From positions 186,001-250,000 of the forward strand of contig NZ_JAIMJB010000001.1 in the NCBI RefSeq assembly GCF_021295345.1: DNA of 64,000 nucleotides. Reading direction: 5' to 3'. The notes beneath the pieces were generated by a model. The model made no database searches. It had not been told where the DNA came from and saw only the letters and a list, made by a program, of their open reading frames with translations. The position numbers and the translations under genes were made by a program. Positions 52,575 through 61,225 of this stretch are shown here, in pieces (the first letter of the stretch is position 1; every line of letters starts with the position of its first letter). The DNA is from Motilimonas eburnea. GTDB taxonomy: Bacteria > Pseudomonadota > Gammaproteobacteria > Enterobacterales > CBDFNC01.

Positions 52575-53357
52575 ATGGAGGAGTTTGATTGGCTATTGCC
52601 ACCACTTTGTGCCGGTTTCTTGGCCTTGCTGTGCAACATTATTTTGGGGCAACAAGTATTAAAACGCGGGATTATCTTTATTGATTTAGCCATGGCACAA
52701 GTTGCTGCATTGGGGATGCTGATCATGCAGTTGGCATTTCATTCTCATGATGGCGCTTTGTCCGGCACTTGGCTATCTCTTTTCGGTGCTTGTGGGTTGG
52801 CCTTGCTTGTAGGTGCGCTGATTGCTGTGTTGGAAAGGGCAAAATTACCGCATTTAGAAGCTATGATAGGTTGTATTTACGTCTTGGCTACTTGTGTCAC
52901 TATCATTCTGATCAGTCAAATACCGAGTGCCCATGAACATGCATCAAGCTTGCTACAGGGGCAACTACTTTGGTCTCGTTGGATGGATGTGGCTGGCCTG
53001 GCCACTTTGGCCTTAGTCTTACTGCTGGTACTTTGGTTGCGAATACAGTGGCTAAGGGGAGCTGGTTTTTACATATTGTTCGCGGTCAGTATTCCATTGC
53101 TGGTGCAAACGCTAGGGGTGTATTTAGAGTTTGCTATGTTGGTTGTCCCAGCATTAGCCGCCTCTGTATTTGTCAGTAACAAGCAGCTATTGGCGGCTTG
53201 GTTTATGGGGATGTTAGGGATCTTGCTTGGGGCTTGGTTATCATTGCGATTAGATTGGCCATCGGGGCCGGCGATTGTGATCATGATAACCTTGGTTGGA
53301 TTCCTAACATTGGCTTGGCAACATTTACTGCGCAAAACACAGACAGAGCAAGCTTAA
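52575..53357 (+). CDS. Metal (zinc) ABC transporter permease (ZnuB/AztB-like)
   Basis: A 260-aa ABC-3 family permease with about eight membrane segments. It has 'ILGQQVLKRGIIFIDLAMAQVAALGML', the conserved early region of this family, and late helices 'LGVYLEFAMLVVPALAASVF'. The ATG follows the stop of the binding-protein gene directly. No ATPase gene follows: the next gene is the opposed hexosaminidase, so the ATPase must be encoded elsewhere. Confidence 0.93.
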   Translation: MEEFDWLLPPLCAGFLALLCNIILGQQVLKRGIIFIDLAMAQVAALGMLIMQLAFHSHDGALSGTWLSLFGACGLALLVGALIAVLERAKLPHLEAMIGCIYVLATCVTIILISQIPSAHEHASSLLQGQLLWSRWMDVAGLATLALVLLLVLWLRIQWLRGAGFYILFAVSIPLLVQTLGVYLEFAMLVVPALAASVFVSNKQLLAAWFMGMLGILLGAWLSLRLDWPSGPAIVIMITLVGFLTLAWQHLLRKTQTEQA

Positions 53358-53390
53358 AAAAGAGATAGCCCACCAACTAAGGTGGGCTAT
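53354..53390 (-). terminator. Terminator at the end of the chitooligosaccharide operon
   Basis: ATAGCCCACC and GGTGGGCTAT form a perfect 10-bp stem with a six-base loop. On the minus strand CTC and then six T follow. It lies between the converging permease and hexosaminidase genes. Confidence 0.85.
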
Positions 53391-53426
53391 GGATGGATAA
53401 CGTCATTTTAAGAGCAATGAGTTGAC

Positions 53427-55313
53427 CTATTTATAATGGCGATACTTGATACCGCAGTGGTCTAGGTAATCAAAGTGAAGGCTCAGGCGAGCTTGAAAAT
53501 CTTGCCATTGCTTTTGCTCTGATTGGGTCCAAGCAACTTCAGCGCCGGCGAGTAATCGTGGGAATACCATATAATCAAATTGACTGTCGGTTCTGACAAA
53601 CTCACTCCATAGTGCATATTGTACCCCCATAAGGCGCGCTTTCCCTTCGAGGGTTAAATCCTGATTGAGTGGTTCGTAATGATAAGCCTTATCTAACTCT
53701 ATATCAGCCGCCCACGTGGTGCCAGGCTCCACTTCAGAGCGATCGTAAGCCATGTCGAGATAGGTGTACTGAGCTGGCGTTGCAATCACATGATAGCCAT
53801 CGTTTGCCGCAGCAATGCTACTTTCCACCCCACGCCAAGCAAAGATGATGGCGTCTTTTTCTAGCTTGTCGCCATGGATGGCTTCTTCCCAGCCCATTAA
53901 GGTTTTGCCTTTTTGACGTAATCTGTCTTGAGCATACCTTAGTAGATGCCCTTGCAGCTCACGTAAGTCTTGATAGCCATTATCTTTAAGCATTTGTTGG
54001 CAATGCTGTGAGCCTTCCCAAACACCTTCGGGAACCTCATCCGCACCCACATGGAAGTAGGGGGCTGGGAAGATCTCTGCAAGCTCATCAATTACCGCGT
54101 CCAGAAATTGGTATGTTCCAGGTAAAGCCGGGTTGAGCACATTGTCATTATAAAATTGCACCGAGCAGTATTGTGATTGATCGGCTGGATCAAGCAATAA
54201 CTCAGGGAGCGCTTTAATGGCCGCGCGTGAGTGGCCCGGAATATCAATTTCAGGGATCACTTGAATATGGCGTTTGGCGGCATAGGCGACGATTTCTTTG
54301 GCCTGCTCTTGGGTATAAAACCCACCGTAGGGCTCTGAGCCACTGCCAAATTGCGATTCAATGGCTTGTCCATGGCCACGAAAAGCGGCTTTTTCCGTTA
54401 AGGCTGGAAACGCTTTTATCTCAATTCGCCACGCCTCATCGTCGGTAAAATGCCAATGTAGGGTGTTGATTTTGTAGTAACTGAGTAAATCGATCACTTG
54501 TTTGATTTTGTCGACGCTTCTAAAGTGGCGAACACAGTCGAGCATAAAGCCGCGATAATTGAATCGAGGTTGATCCACTATTTGGCCACAAGGAAGATCC
54601 TGATTGGCATTGAGGCATTGGGCTAGGCTAGTCAAGCCATGACTAAAGCCGAGTCTGTCACTGGCGTAAATGGTGATCTTGCGATCAAACTGGATTTCGT
54701 AGCCTTGTGCGGGTATTTGCCCTTGCTGTTCACACACCACTTCAATGGCATTGTCTGGTTGTAAGCTGTGGTGTTGTAGCTGAGTGCTAAACACTTCCAA
54801 CTCTTGCACTAGCTGCTCGGCGCCGGATACCCACACATTCGGTCGATTGGGGATGGTTCCCGCCGTTAAGCTTACTTTGTTAGGCAAAGGGATAACCGGG
54901 TAAGCCTGCGGCGCTGCCTGATTGAGGGGATCGCGCTTGCTGACTTCAACATGCGGTAAGATAAAGGGTGCAAATTCAACCTGGTGCAGTTGCTGCGTCG
55001 CTTGCTCTGTCAGGTAGATACCAGATGGTAAATCTGTGATTTTATTAAGCGCTAACTTATCGACTTGCAGGGTAAAATTAAAGGTGTCGCCTGGTGATAG
55101 CTGCGTCGAGGTTGCGGGTTTTAATTCGATAAAGCTACCATCTTGGCGCACTAGCTCAACATGACGACACTTTGTTGGCTCTAATAGTCCAACAAGAAAT
55201 AGGTTAAGCGTCCAATCACAAATCGACGCTTGGCTGAGATTAGTTAAGGTAAAGTCAGCGTTGTAATTATTCTGACCGTTACGAAGTTCGGTTATTTCAA
55301 GTACGATAGCCAA
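53427..55313 (-). CDS. Beta-N-acetylhexosaminidase (GH20), cytoplasmic
   Basis: Removes N-acetylglucosamine from imported chitooligosaccharides. The protein is about 628 aa with no signal peptide, so it acts in the cytoplasm. An N-terminal beta-rich domain and a GH20b-like domain (about 145-260) precede the barrel: 'NYRGFMLDCVRHFRSVDKIKQVIDLL', 'NTLHWHFTDDEAWRIEI' and the catalytic Asp-Glu pair in 'YFHVGADEVPEG'. Both candidate starts are TTG. The one at 55313 has GGGG six bases ahead and is preferred over 55325. It is the last gene of the operon, like VC0613 in the Vibrio cholerae cluster. Confidence 0.92.
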   Translation of the reverse strand: MAIVLEITELRNGQNNYNADFTLTNLSQASICDWTLNLFLVGLLEPTKCRHVELVRQDGSFIELKPATSTQLSPGDTFNFTLQVDKLALNKITDLPSGIYLTEQATQQLHQVEFAPFILPHVEVSKRDPLNQAAPQAYPVIPLPNKVSLTAGTIPNRPNVWVSGAEQLVQELEVFSTQLQHHSLQPDNAIEVVCEQQGQIPAQGYEIQFDRKITIYASDRLGFSHGLTSLAQCLNANQDLPCGQIVDQPRFNYRGFMLDCVRHFRSVDKIKQVIDLLSYYKINTLHWHFTDDEAWRIEIKAFPALTEKAAFRGHGQAIESQFGSGSEPYGGFYTQEQAKEIVAYAAKRHIQVIPEIDIPGHSRAAIKALPELLLDPADQSQYCSVQFYNDNVLNPALPGTYQFLDAVIDELAEIFPAPYFHVGADEVPEGVWEGSQHCQQMLKDNGYQDLRELQGHLLRYAQDRLRQKGKTLMGWEEAIHGDKLEKDAIIFAWRGVESSIAAANDGYHVIATPAQYTYLDMAYDRSEVEPGTTWAADIELDKAYHYEPLNQDLTLEGKARLMGVQYALWSEFVRTDSQFDYMVFPRLLAGAEVAWTQSEQKQWQDFQARLSLHFDYLDHCGIKYRHYK

Positions 55314-55332
55314 GATAAGCCCCAAAAATAGT

Positions 55333-55361
55333 CAGCGTGCACAAGGCGTTAATGCACGCTG
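55333..55361 (-). terminator. Hairpin in the gap between the GH9 and GH20 genes
   Basis: CAGCGTGCA and TGCACGCTG pair over nine bases with an 11-base loop. On the minus strand ACTA and five T follow. It may be a partial terminator or an mRNA-stability element that lowers expression of the hexosaminidase. Confidence 0.5.
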
Positions 55362-55400
55362 GGTTGATTCACTTGGCAATAAGCCAAGCGAAATTAACGA

Positions 55401-57107
55401 TTACTTAAGTGTGATTGCTAGCATATACCAAGCGGCGTGTGGGATCCATTGCTCACCCCAACGCCAGTTTTGGAAAAAGTCATCCTTTTGTGCTTCAGGC
55501 ACTAATGCGATGTCTCGTTCATTGTCAAAACCTGCGGTGACACCATTACAAATGCCGCCAGGTGCACTTGGATAGCCATCGACATACTCAGGATTGTTGT
55601 GACCGTGACCATAAAGCATACAAGCATCAAATGGATTTAAGCCTAACACCCAGTTAAGTTGCTGCTGGGCAAAGCTGCGCAATGACGATGCTAATTGTTC
55701 GTCACCGGCAAACACCTGTGCAGCCATTTTAGTGGCGGCGGCCAGTGAGCCTAAGCGTGCGTTTTCACCTTGCCACCAATAACCAGACTCATTGTTTTGT
55801 GCCACAAAGAATGAGGTGCGTGGTTTAGCTTGATCCACGGCTTTGATGTATTGACGCGCATACCCAAACGGGTTGGTCACTTCGGCAGTAATAGCCAGCT
55901 CAAACTCCACGGCCTTTTTAACGCTGGCAAGGGCTTGCTCACGTAATTGGCTATCGGGCTCAATTTGGCTGTACTCCAACAAGCTGATCACGGGTAGGCC
56001 AGCTTCTGCGGCATGGAAATAAGGGCGATCACTATCTTGCTCTACCACCCAGAAGTTTTCGACTTGCTCATCGCTAACTTGACGCTGTTGCAGACGTGCT
56101 GACCAGCGCTGAGCCTCAGCCAGGTATTCGCTGTTGTTGGTTGCTTTATACAGCTCAACCGCTGCAAGTAGTGCACAGTATTCGTCGATGATGTTTTCTT
56201 TGCCGTTATCACAATAACTAATGTTATGCGCGCAAAGGTGCGCGTAGGCTTTTTCTGCACAAGCTAAATATTGCTCAGGGCTAAATTCACCCTCGGCAGG
56301 TAGCCCAGATGCAGCGGCTAGGGCGGCAATGCTCACGCCTCCGCCTTGACGAAATGCGGCTTGCCACTGCTGTGTCTTGATGCCTTTTTGGGTTTCATAA
56401 GCACAAATATGGCGCTTGTTTACGTCCTTGCTCCACTGATCGAAAATGGTCATATAGAAATAACCTTCTTCATCGAGTACGCGGACTAAGAAGTCAGCAC
56501 CGTGTAGGGCTTCGTCTAAAATACGTTTATTTAAGTTGACCTTAATGATGTCATCGCTGCTGCTTAGCTCACGATAACAACGTACTAAATTCCACGCCAC
56601 CATAGGGATTTGCTGTGGATTTAGGTAGTTAGAGAAAGATAAGTGACTAAGGTATTTACTCATGTCGCCGCTGGCATCAAACCAGCCGCCGCGCACGTCT
56701 TTGGTACGGCTTTCATCTTCCCAAAACGGCATGTTTTGATCGGCTTTATCAAACTTACCAGAGCAGCGTTGGCCCTTGAAGTAGAACAAGTTATCAGACA
56801 GGGTACGGTTTAGTAACAGTTCGGGCGCGATAGTAAAACGGTGTGAGGTATAGCGCTGTCCTTCGCACTCAACCTCGAGGACGAACTCACCTTGTTGATC
56901 AAATTCACTGAAGTCTATCTTATAGAAATACCAGTCGCTCCACTGGTCAACTTGGCCTTGTGGCTCAACTTCGGCACTAAAAGTTACGCTTTTATCCTGG
57001 CATGAAATCAAAGAAGCCGGGCTCATCACAAGTCCGGCTTTTGCTTTGATGACTGCCACTTTATTTGCGCCTACTTGATAACCAATATGGTTAGTCAATA
57101 GTTGCAT
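55401..57107 (-). CDS. GH9 family glucosaminidase/endoglucanase-like enzyme
   Basis: A 568-aa cytoplasmic glycosidase without a signal peptide. An N-terminal Ig-like domain (about 1-95, 'LLTNHIGYQVGANKVAVIK') precedes the alpha/alpha barrel. The GH9 base region reads 'GGWFDASGDMSKYLSHLSF' (about 145). The C-terminal 'NPFDACMLYGHGHNNP' and 'FDNERDIALVPE' (acid Glu) are standard GH9 stretches. Relatives in the Vibrio chb cluster (VC0615-like) are thought to act on glucosamine-containing oligosaccharides rather than cellulose. It lies between the transporter ATPase and the hexosaminidase. Confidence 0.88.
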   Translation of the reverse strand: MQLLTNHIGYQVGANKVAVIKAKAGLVMSPASLISCQDKSVTFSAEVEPQGQVDQWSDWYFYKIDFSEFDQQGEFVLEVECEGQRYTSHRFTIAPELLLNRTLSDNLFYFKGQRCSGKFDKADQNMPFWEDESRTKDVRGGWFDASGDMSKYLSHLSFSNYLNPQQIPMVAWNLVRCYRELSSSDDIIKVNLNKRILDEALHGADFLVRVLDEEGYFYMTIFDQWSKDVNKRHICAYETQKGIKTQQWQAAFRQGGGVSIAALAAASGLPAEGEFSPEQYLACAEKAYAHLCAHNISYCDNGKENIIDEYCALLAAVELYKATNNSEYLAEAQRWSARLQQRQVSDEQVENFWVVEQDSDRPYFHAAEAGLPVISLLEYSQIEPDSQLREQALASVKKAVEFELAITAEVTNPFGYARQYIKAVDQAKPRTSFFVAQNNESGYWWQGENARLGSLAAATKMAAQVFAGDEQLASSLRSFAQQQLNWVLGLNPFDACMLYGHGHNNPEYVDGYPSAPGGICNGVTAGFDNERDIALVPEAQKDDFFQNWRWGEQWIPHAAWYMLAITLK

Positions 57108-57135
57108 GGCAGGATCCTTAATTATTTTGTTCTAC

Positions 57136-58116
57136 TTACTCGTGCAAGAAACAACGAACGAAGTGGTTAGGTGCAATCTCTTTTGGCTCAGGTAGCGCTT
57201 GATTACACTTATCCATGGCTTGTAGACAGCGGCCAGAGAACGGACAACCTACACTTTCAGGGGTCCAAAGTGGAATTTCACCCTTACGACCACCTTCAAG
57301 GTTGTCGTGGATACTCTTCTCTGGATCCGGTACTGCAGACATCAATAGCTGCGTGTAAGGGTGTGCAGGTTTTTGTAGTACTTCATCTACTTCACCCCAT
57401 TCAACTAGGTGTCCTACGTACATTACGCCGATATCTTCTGCTAAGTAACGCGCAGTGGCGATATCGTGAGTGATGTACATCATAGAGATGCCGTCGTTTT
57501 TCATGTCTTCCATTAGGTTTAAAACACCTAGACGGATAGACACGTCAAGCATTGAAGTCGGTTCATCGGCAAGGATGATTTCAGCTTCAACCGCTAGGTT
57601 ACGTGCAATGTTAACACGCTGACGTTGACCACCAGATAATTGGTGCGGGAACTTCTCAGCGGTTTCTTTTGCAGGCGTTAGACCTACGCGCTCAAGTAGG
57701 GCGTAAATACGCTCAGGTAGCTCAGCCTTGCTGCTTACTTTTTTGTGCAGTAGCAGCGGGCGCGCTAGGTGATGGAAAATTGTGTGCGTTGGGTTCAAAG
57801 AGCCAAATGGGTCTTGGAAAATCATTTGCACGCTTTCACGGTATTCCATCAAAGATTGTTTTTGATTGAACTCATCGATATCACGGCCGTGATACTTAAC
57901 CGTACCTGCGGTGCGGCTGTACATTTTTGCGATGATTTTTGCACTGGTTGATTTACCTGAGCCTGATTCACCTACGATGGCGAGTGCGCGGCCTTTGTAT
58001 AGGTTGAACGATACATCGTTCAACGCGCGCATGTGGCTCTTTTTCAACGCGTTAGCATTGATTGGGAAATCTTTAACCAGATTTTTTACTTCGATTATTG
58101 GATTATTATTGCTCAT
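57136..58116 (-). CDS. Oligopeptide/chitooligosaccharide ABC transporter ATPase (OppF/DppF-like)
   Basis: A 326-aa ATP-binding subunit. Walker A is 'GESGSGKST', the signature is 'LSGGQRQR', Walker B is 'IILADEPTSMLD', and the C-terminal oligopeptide/dipeptide-transporter region has 'GCPFSGRCLQAMDKC' with its Cys pattern. It works with the second ATPase upstream and the two permeases to power chitooligosaccharide uptake. Confidence 0.94.
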   Translation of the reverse strand: MSNNNPIIEVKNLVKDFPINANALKKSHMRALNDVSFNLYKGRALAIVGESGSGKSTSAKIIAKMYSRTAGTVKYHGRDIDEFNQKQSLMEYRESVQMIFQDPFGSLNPTHTIFHHLARPLLLHKKVSSKAELPERIYALLERVGLTPAKETAEKFPHQLSGGQRQRVNIARNLAVEAEIILADEPTSMLDVSIRLGVLNLMEDMKNDGISMMYITHDIATARYLAEDIGVMYVGHLVEWGEVDEVLQKPAHPYTQLLMSAVPDPEKSIHDNLEGGRKGEIPLWTPESVGCPFSGRCLQAMDKCNQALPEPKEIAPNHFVRCFLHE

Positions 58117-58132
58117 AATGCTTCTCTCAATG

Positions 58133-59176
58133 CTAGCCCTGAACCGGTTGCTGCTCTAATGATTTGATATCCACTACGCCATCTTTGTGTAGATGACACG
58201 CAGAGAATTCACCTGGCGCAATCTCAGTTAGTGTACAGTACTCTTTACGGCAGACGTCCTTAACATAAGGACAACGAGCTTGGAAACGACAGCCTACTGG
58301 TACTTCAAACAGGTTCAAAGGTGTACCTGGAATACCCACTAGACGTTTCTTCTCACCGTGTAGAGGAGGGAACGCATTACCCAAACCTTCGGTGTATGGA
58401 TGGTTTGGTTTAGTTAAAATGTTCTTCGCTGGCGCCACTTCTGCAAGCTCACCCGCGTACATGATACCGATGCGGTCACAGAACTCGACCATTAAGCTGA
58501 TATCGTGGGTGATGAACAGAATAGAGAAGCCAAACTCTTCTTTTAACTGGTAAATCTTTTGCAAAATTTCACGCTGAACCACTACGTCAAGAGCTGTAGT
58601 CGGCTCATCCATGATGATGAGTTTTGCGTTAAGGGCCAGAGCGATTGCAATAACGAGACGCTGACGCATACCACCCGAGAATTGGTGTGGGTAGTCGCTT
58701 AGACGGCTAGGGTGAATATCAACCACTTCAAGTAGCTGACCTGCACGCTTAATACACTCTTGACGCGTCATGTTAGTGTGCGCAAGTAGTACGTCACAGA
58801 ATTGCTCTTCCAGAGTTAAAACAGGGTTTAAGCTGTTCATCGCACTTTGGAATACCATGGCCGATTCTTTCCAACGGTATTGACGTAGTTGCTCATCATC
58901 GAATTTCAGAATATCGCGACCATTAAAGATGATCTCACCGCCAGAGATAAACGCAGGTGGCTTATGCAGACGACATACAGAGAAAGCAACGGTTGATTTA
59001 CCACAACCTGACTCACCTGCTAAACCGAATACTTCACCGCGGCCGATATCGAAAGATACATTGTTTACTGCGCGCACATCACCGTTAGCTGTAATGTAGT
59101 CAACACAAAGGTTGCGCACAGATAATTGAACTTCTGACTTATCATGAACTGATGCGTTAGCTTGATTTACACTCAT
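58133..59176 (-). CDS. Oligopeptide/chitooligosaccharide ABC transporter ATPase (OppD/DppD-like)
   Basis: A 347-aa ATP-binding subunit. Walker A is 'GESGCGKST', the signature is 'FSGGMRQR', Walker B is 'LIIMDEPTTALD', and the C-terminal Cys cluster is 'GCRFQARCPYVKDVCRKEYC'. The frame is open from 59239. The ATG at 59176 has AAGGAG eight bases upstream and overlaps the permease stop as ATGA, so it is the true start. It pairs with the OppF-like ATPase 16 bp downstream. Confidence 0.94.
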   Translation of the reverse strand: MSVNQANASVHDKSEVQLSVRNLCVDYITANGDVRAVNNVSFDIGRGEVFGLAGESGCGKSTVAFSVCRLHKPPAFISGGEIIFNGRDILKFDDEQLRQYRWKESAMVFQSAMNSLNPVLTLEEQFCDVLLAHTNMTRQECIKRAGQLLEVVDIHPSRLSDYPHQFSGGMRQRLVIAIALALNAKLIIMDEPTTALDVVVQREILQKIYQLKEEFGFSILFITHDISLMVEFCDRIGIMYAGELAEVAPAKNILTKPNHPYTEGLGNAFPPLHGEKKRLVGIPGTPLNLFEVPVGCRFQARCPYVKDVCRKEYCTLTEIAPGEFSACHLHKDGVVDIKSLEQQPVQG

Positions 59177-60087
59177 GATGCTGCTCCTTCTTGTTGCTGT
59201 AGTGCTTCTGCTTCTTTTTGCGCAGTGATTTGCTTCCAACGTTTTAGACCAACGTGTGAACGTAGTTGTGGGTTAGCAATTTCATCAACCGCGAAGTTAA
59301 GTAGGGCAAGACCTGCACCCACACAAGCGATTACAACAATTGGAGAGAACACTTCCCAGTATGCACCGATGTGAATAGCTGAGGTTTTTTGCATGTTAAA
59401 TAACTGAGTACCCCAAGTTACTGAGGTTGGGTCACCTAGGCCTAGGAACTCTAGCGTTGCTTGAGTCATGATGGCGTAGATAACAGAACCGATGAAGCTT
59501 GCACCGATAATTGAAATCAAGTTAGGTAGGATTTCAATTAGGATGATGCGCCAAGATGGTTCACCTAATACTTGTGCTGCTACCACGAACTCTTTCTCAC
59601 GTACGGCTAGGGTTTGTGAACGAACAACACGTGCGCCCCAAGCCCAGGAGGTGAGACCGATTATCATGGCAATGACCATCGGAGACACCTCCCCGATAAA
59701 GGCCGCCAGTACCATCAAGAGTGGCAGTTGTGGGATAACCAGCATGATGTTCATTAATGAGCTTAAGGTTTCATCGATAACACCGCCAAAGTAACCCGCT
59801 GTGATACCAATCGCTACCGCCATGGCGACAACGATGATACCGGCACCGAAACCAACAGCCAGTGACACGCGACCGCCGTATAGGGTTTGTGCAAATACGT
59901 CACGCCCCATACGCGTTGAACCTAATACGTGCTCAGAGCTTGGCTCTACGTGAGATTTAGTCACACGTTTGCCTGGATCATATTGCGTGATAAAAGGCGC
60001 AAAAACCGAAATAACGATAAAGAAAAACACAATACATAGACCGGCAAGGGCCTTGTTATTACGCGTTAATAATTTGATAAAGTCCAT
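59173..60087 (-). CDS. ABC transporter permease (OppC/DppC-like)
   Basis: A 304-aa inner-membrane permease with about six membrane segments and an N-terminal OppC-type extension. 'STRMGRDVFAQTLYGGRVSLAVGFGAGI' is the usual OppC signature, and the EAA-like coupling motif lies in 'EFVVAAQVLGEPSWRIILIEILPNL'. Its TGA overlaps the ATG of the ATPase gene (ATGA). Confidence 0.94.
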   Translation of the reverse strand: MDFIKLLTRNNKALAGLCIVFFFIVISVFAPFITQYDPGKRVTKSHVEPSSEHVLGSTRMGRDVFAQTLYGGRVSLAVGFGAGIIVVAMAVAIGITAGYFGGVIDETLSSLMNIMLVIPQLPLLMVLAAFIGEVSPMVIAMIIGLTSWAWGARVVRSQTLAVREKEFVVAAQVLGEPSWRIILIEILPNLISIIGASFIGSVIYAIMTQATLEFLGLGDPTSVTWGTQLFNMQKTSAIHIGAYWEVFSPIVVIACVGAGLALLNFAVDEIANPQLRSHVGLKRWKQITAQKEAEALQQQEGAAS

Positions 60088-60089
60088 AA

Positions 60090-61067
60090 TTACTTACCAC
60101 CTTTACGAAGACGAGGATCTAAGAATACATACAGCACGTCGGCTAAGAAGTTAAACGCTAGCATGAACACGGTCATGATAAGTAACTGGCCTTGGATTAG
60201 CTGGTAGTCACGGTTGATAATGGCGTTATAAAGTACTGAGCCAAGACCTTGGTAGTTGAAGATAACCTCAACAACTAGCGCACCACCTACAACGAAACCT
60301 AGCGCCATAGAAAGGGCGGTTACACTTGGTAGGATGGCATTTCGCGCACCGTAGTTTAACATCACGCGAGTATTTGATAGGCCTTTTGCCTTACCCATGG
60401 TGATGTAGTCTTCGTTAAGTAAGTTAATCATGTTGTTACGCATTGGTACCAAGAAACCACCTAGCTGTACGATAAAGATACAGAAGATTGGACCAATGGA
60501 ATGGTGAAGTACGTTTTTGATGAATTCCCAGCTAAAGGTAGGCGTTAGCTCAGGGTCGTACGCGTAGCTGATTGGGATTAAGTCCCAAGTTACACCAAGG
60601 GAGAACAGTACAACGATACCAAACACCAACTGAGGTGTGGCTTGTAGTACCAGAGATAGGGGCGACGCGAAGCTGTCGAACTTACCACCACGGTACCAAG
60701 CGGCAACAATACCCAGTGTCGCACCGAAGATAAACGCAAGTACAGTTGCTGTACCTGTTAGGAACAGAGTCCACCAAAATGCGTTACCCAGTACTTCTGC
60801 AACGGGCATGTTACTGAAGAAGGTTGAGTTACCTAGCTCTAATGTGAATACATCACCTAGGTAAGTAAAAAACTGTTGATAAAGAGGTTGATCGACACCG
60901 AAGGTCAAACGTAAGTTTGCAATTTGCTCAGCGGTAAATCTTGCACCTTGGGCAAGCATCGCATCAACTGGATCACCGGGCATCATGCGCGGTAAGAAGA
61001 AGTTAATTACTACGGCTACCAAAAAGGCACCAAAGTAAAAGACGAGACGTCTTAATATAAATCCCAT
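60090..61067 (-). CDS. ABC transporter permease (OppB/DppB-like)
   Basis: A 325-aa inner-membrane permease with about six membrane segments. The N-terminal 'FFLPRMMPGDPVDAML' is the OppB hallmark, and the coupling region is 'YITMGKAKGLSNTRVMLNYGARNAILP'. It starts 158 bp after the binding-protein gene, from which it is separated by a hairpin, and is followed by the OppC-like gene after two bases. Confidence 0.94.
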   Translation of the reverse strand: MGFILRRLVFYFGAFLVAVVINFFLPRMMPGDPVDAMLAQGARFTAEQIANLRLTFGVDQPLYQQFFTYLGDVFTLELGNSTFFSNMPVAEVLGNAFWWTLFLTGTATVLAFIFGATLGIVAAWYRGGKFDSFASPLSLVLQATPQLVFGIVVLFSLGVTWDLIPISYAYDPELTPTFSWEFIKNVLHHSIGPIFCIFIVQLGGFLVPMRNNMINLLNEDYITMGKAKGLSNTRVMLNYGARNAILPSVTALSMALGFVVGGALVVEVIFNYQGLGSVLYNAIINRDYQLIQGQLLIMTVFMLAFNFLADVLYVFLDPRLRKGGK

Positions 61068-61183
61068 ATCTCTACACCTATTTTATTGCTTCTATTCGGG
61101 TCACTCTAGCTGTTTCCAGATGTGTATCCAAAAGGGGATACGCGAGTGTAAAAGGGTCGAATAAGAAGGTTTACGTTAAAGTA

Positions 61184-61207
61184 AAGCCCCTCCCGGGGGA
61201 GAGGCTT
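61184..61207 (-). terminator. Hairpin between the binding-protein gene and the permease genes
   Basis: AAGCCCCTCCC and GGGAGAGGCTT form an 11-position stem with one mismatch and a two-base loop. On the minus strand only a short T-rich stretch follows, so it probably reduces rather than ends transcription. Such hairpins after an abundant binding protein are common in ABC operons. Confidence 0.6.
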
Positions 61208-61225
61208 GGTTTCTTAGTCAGTTAA

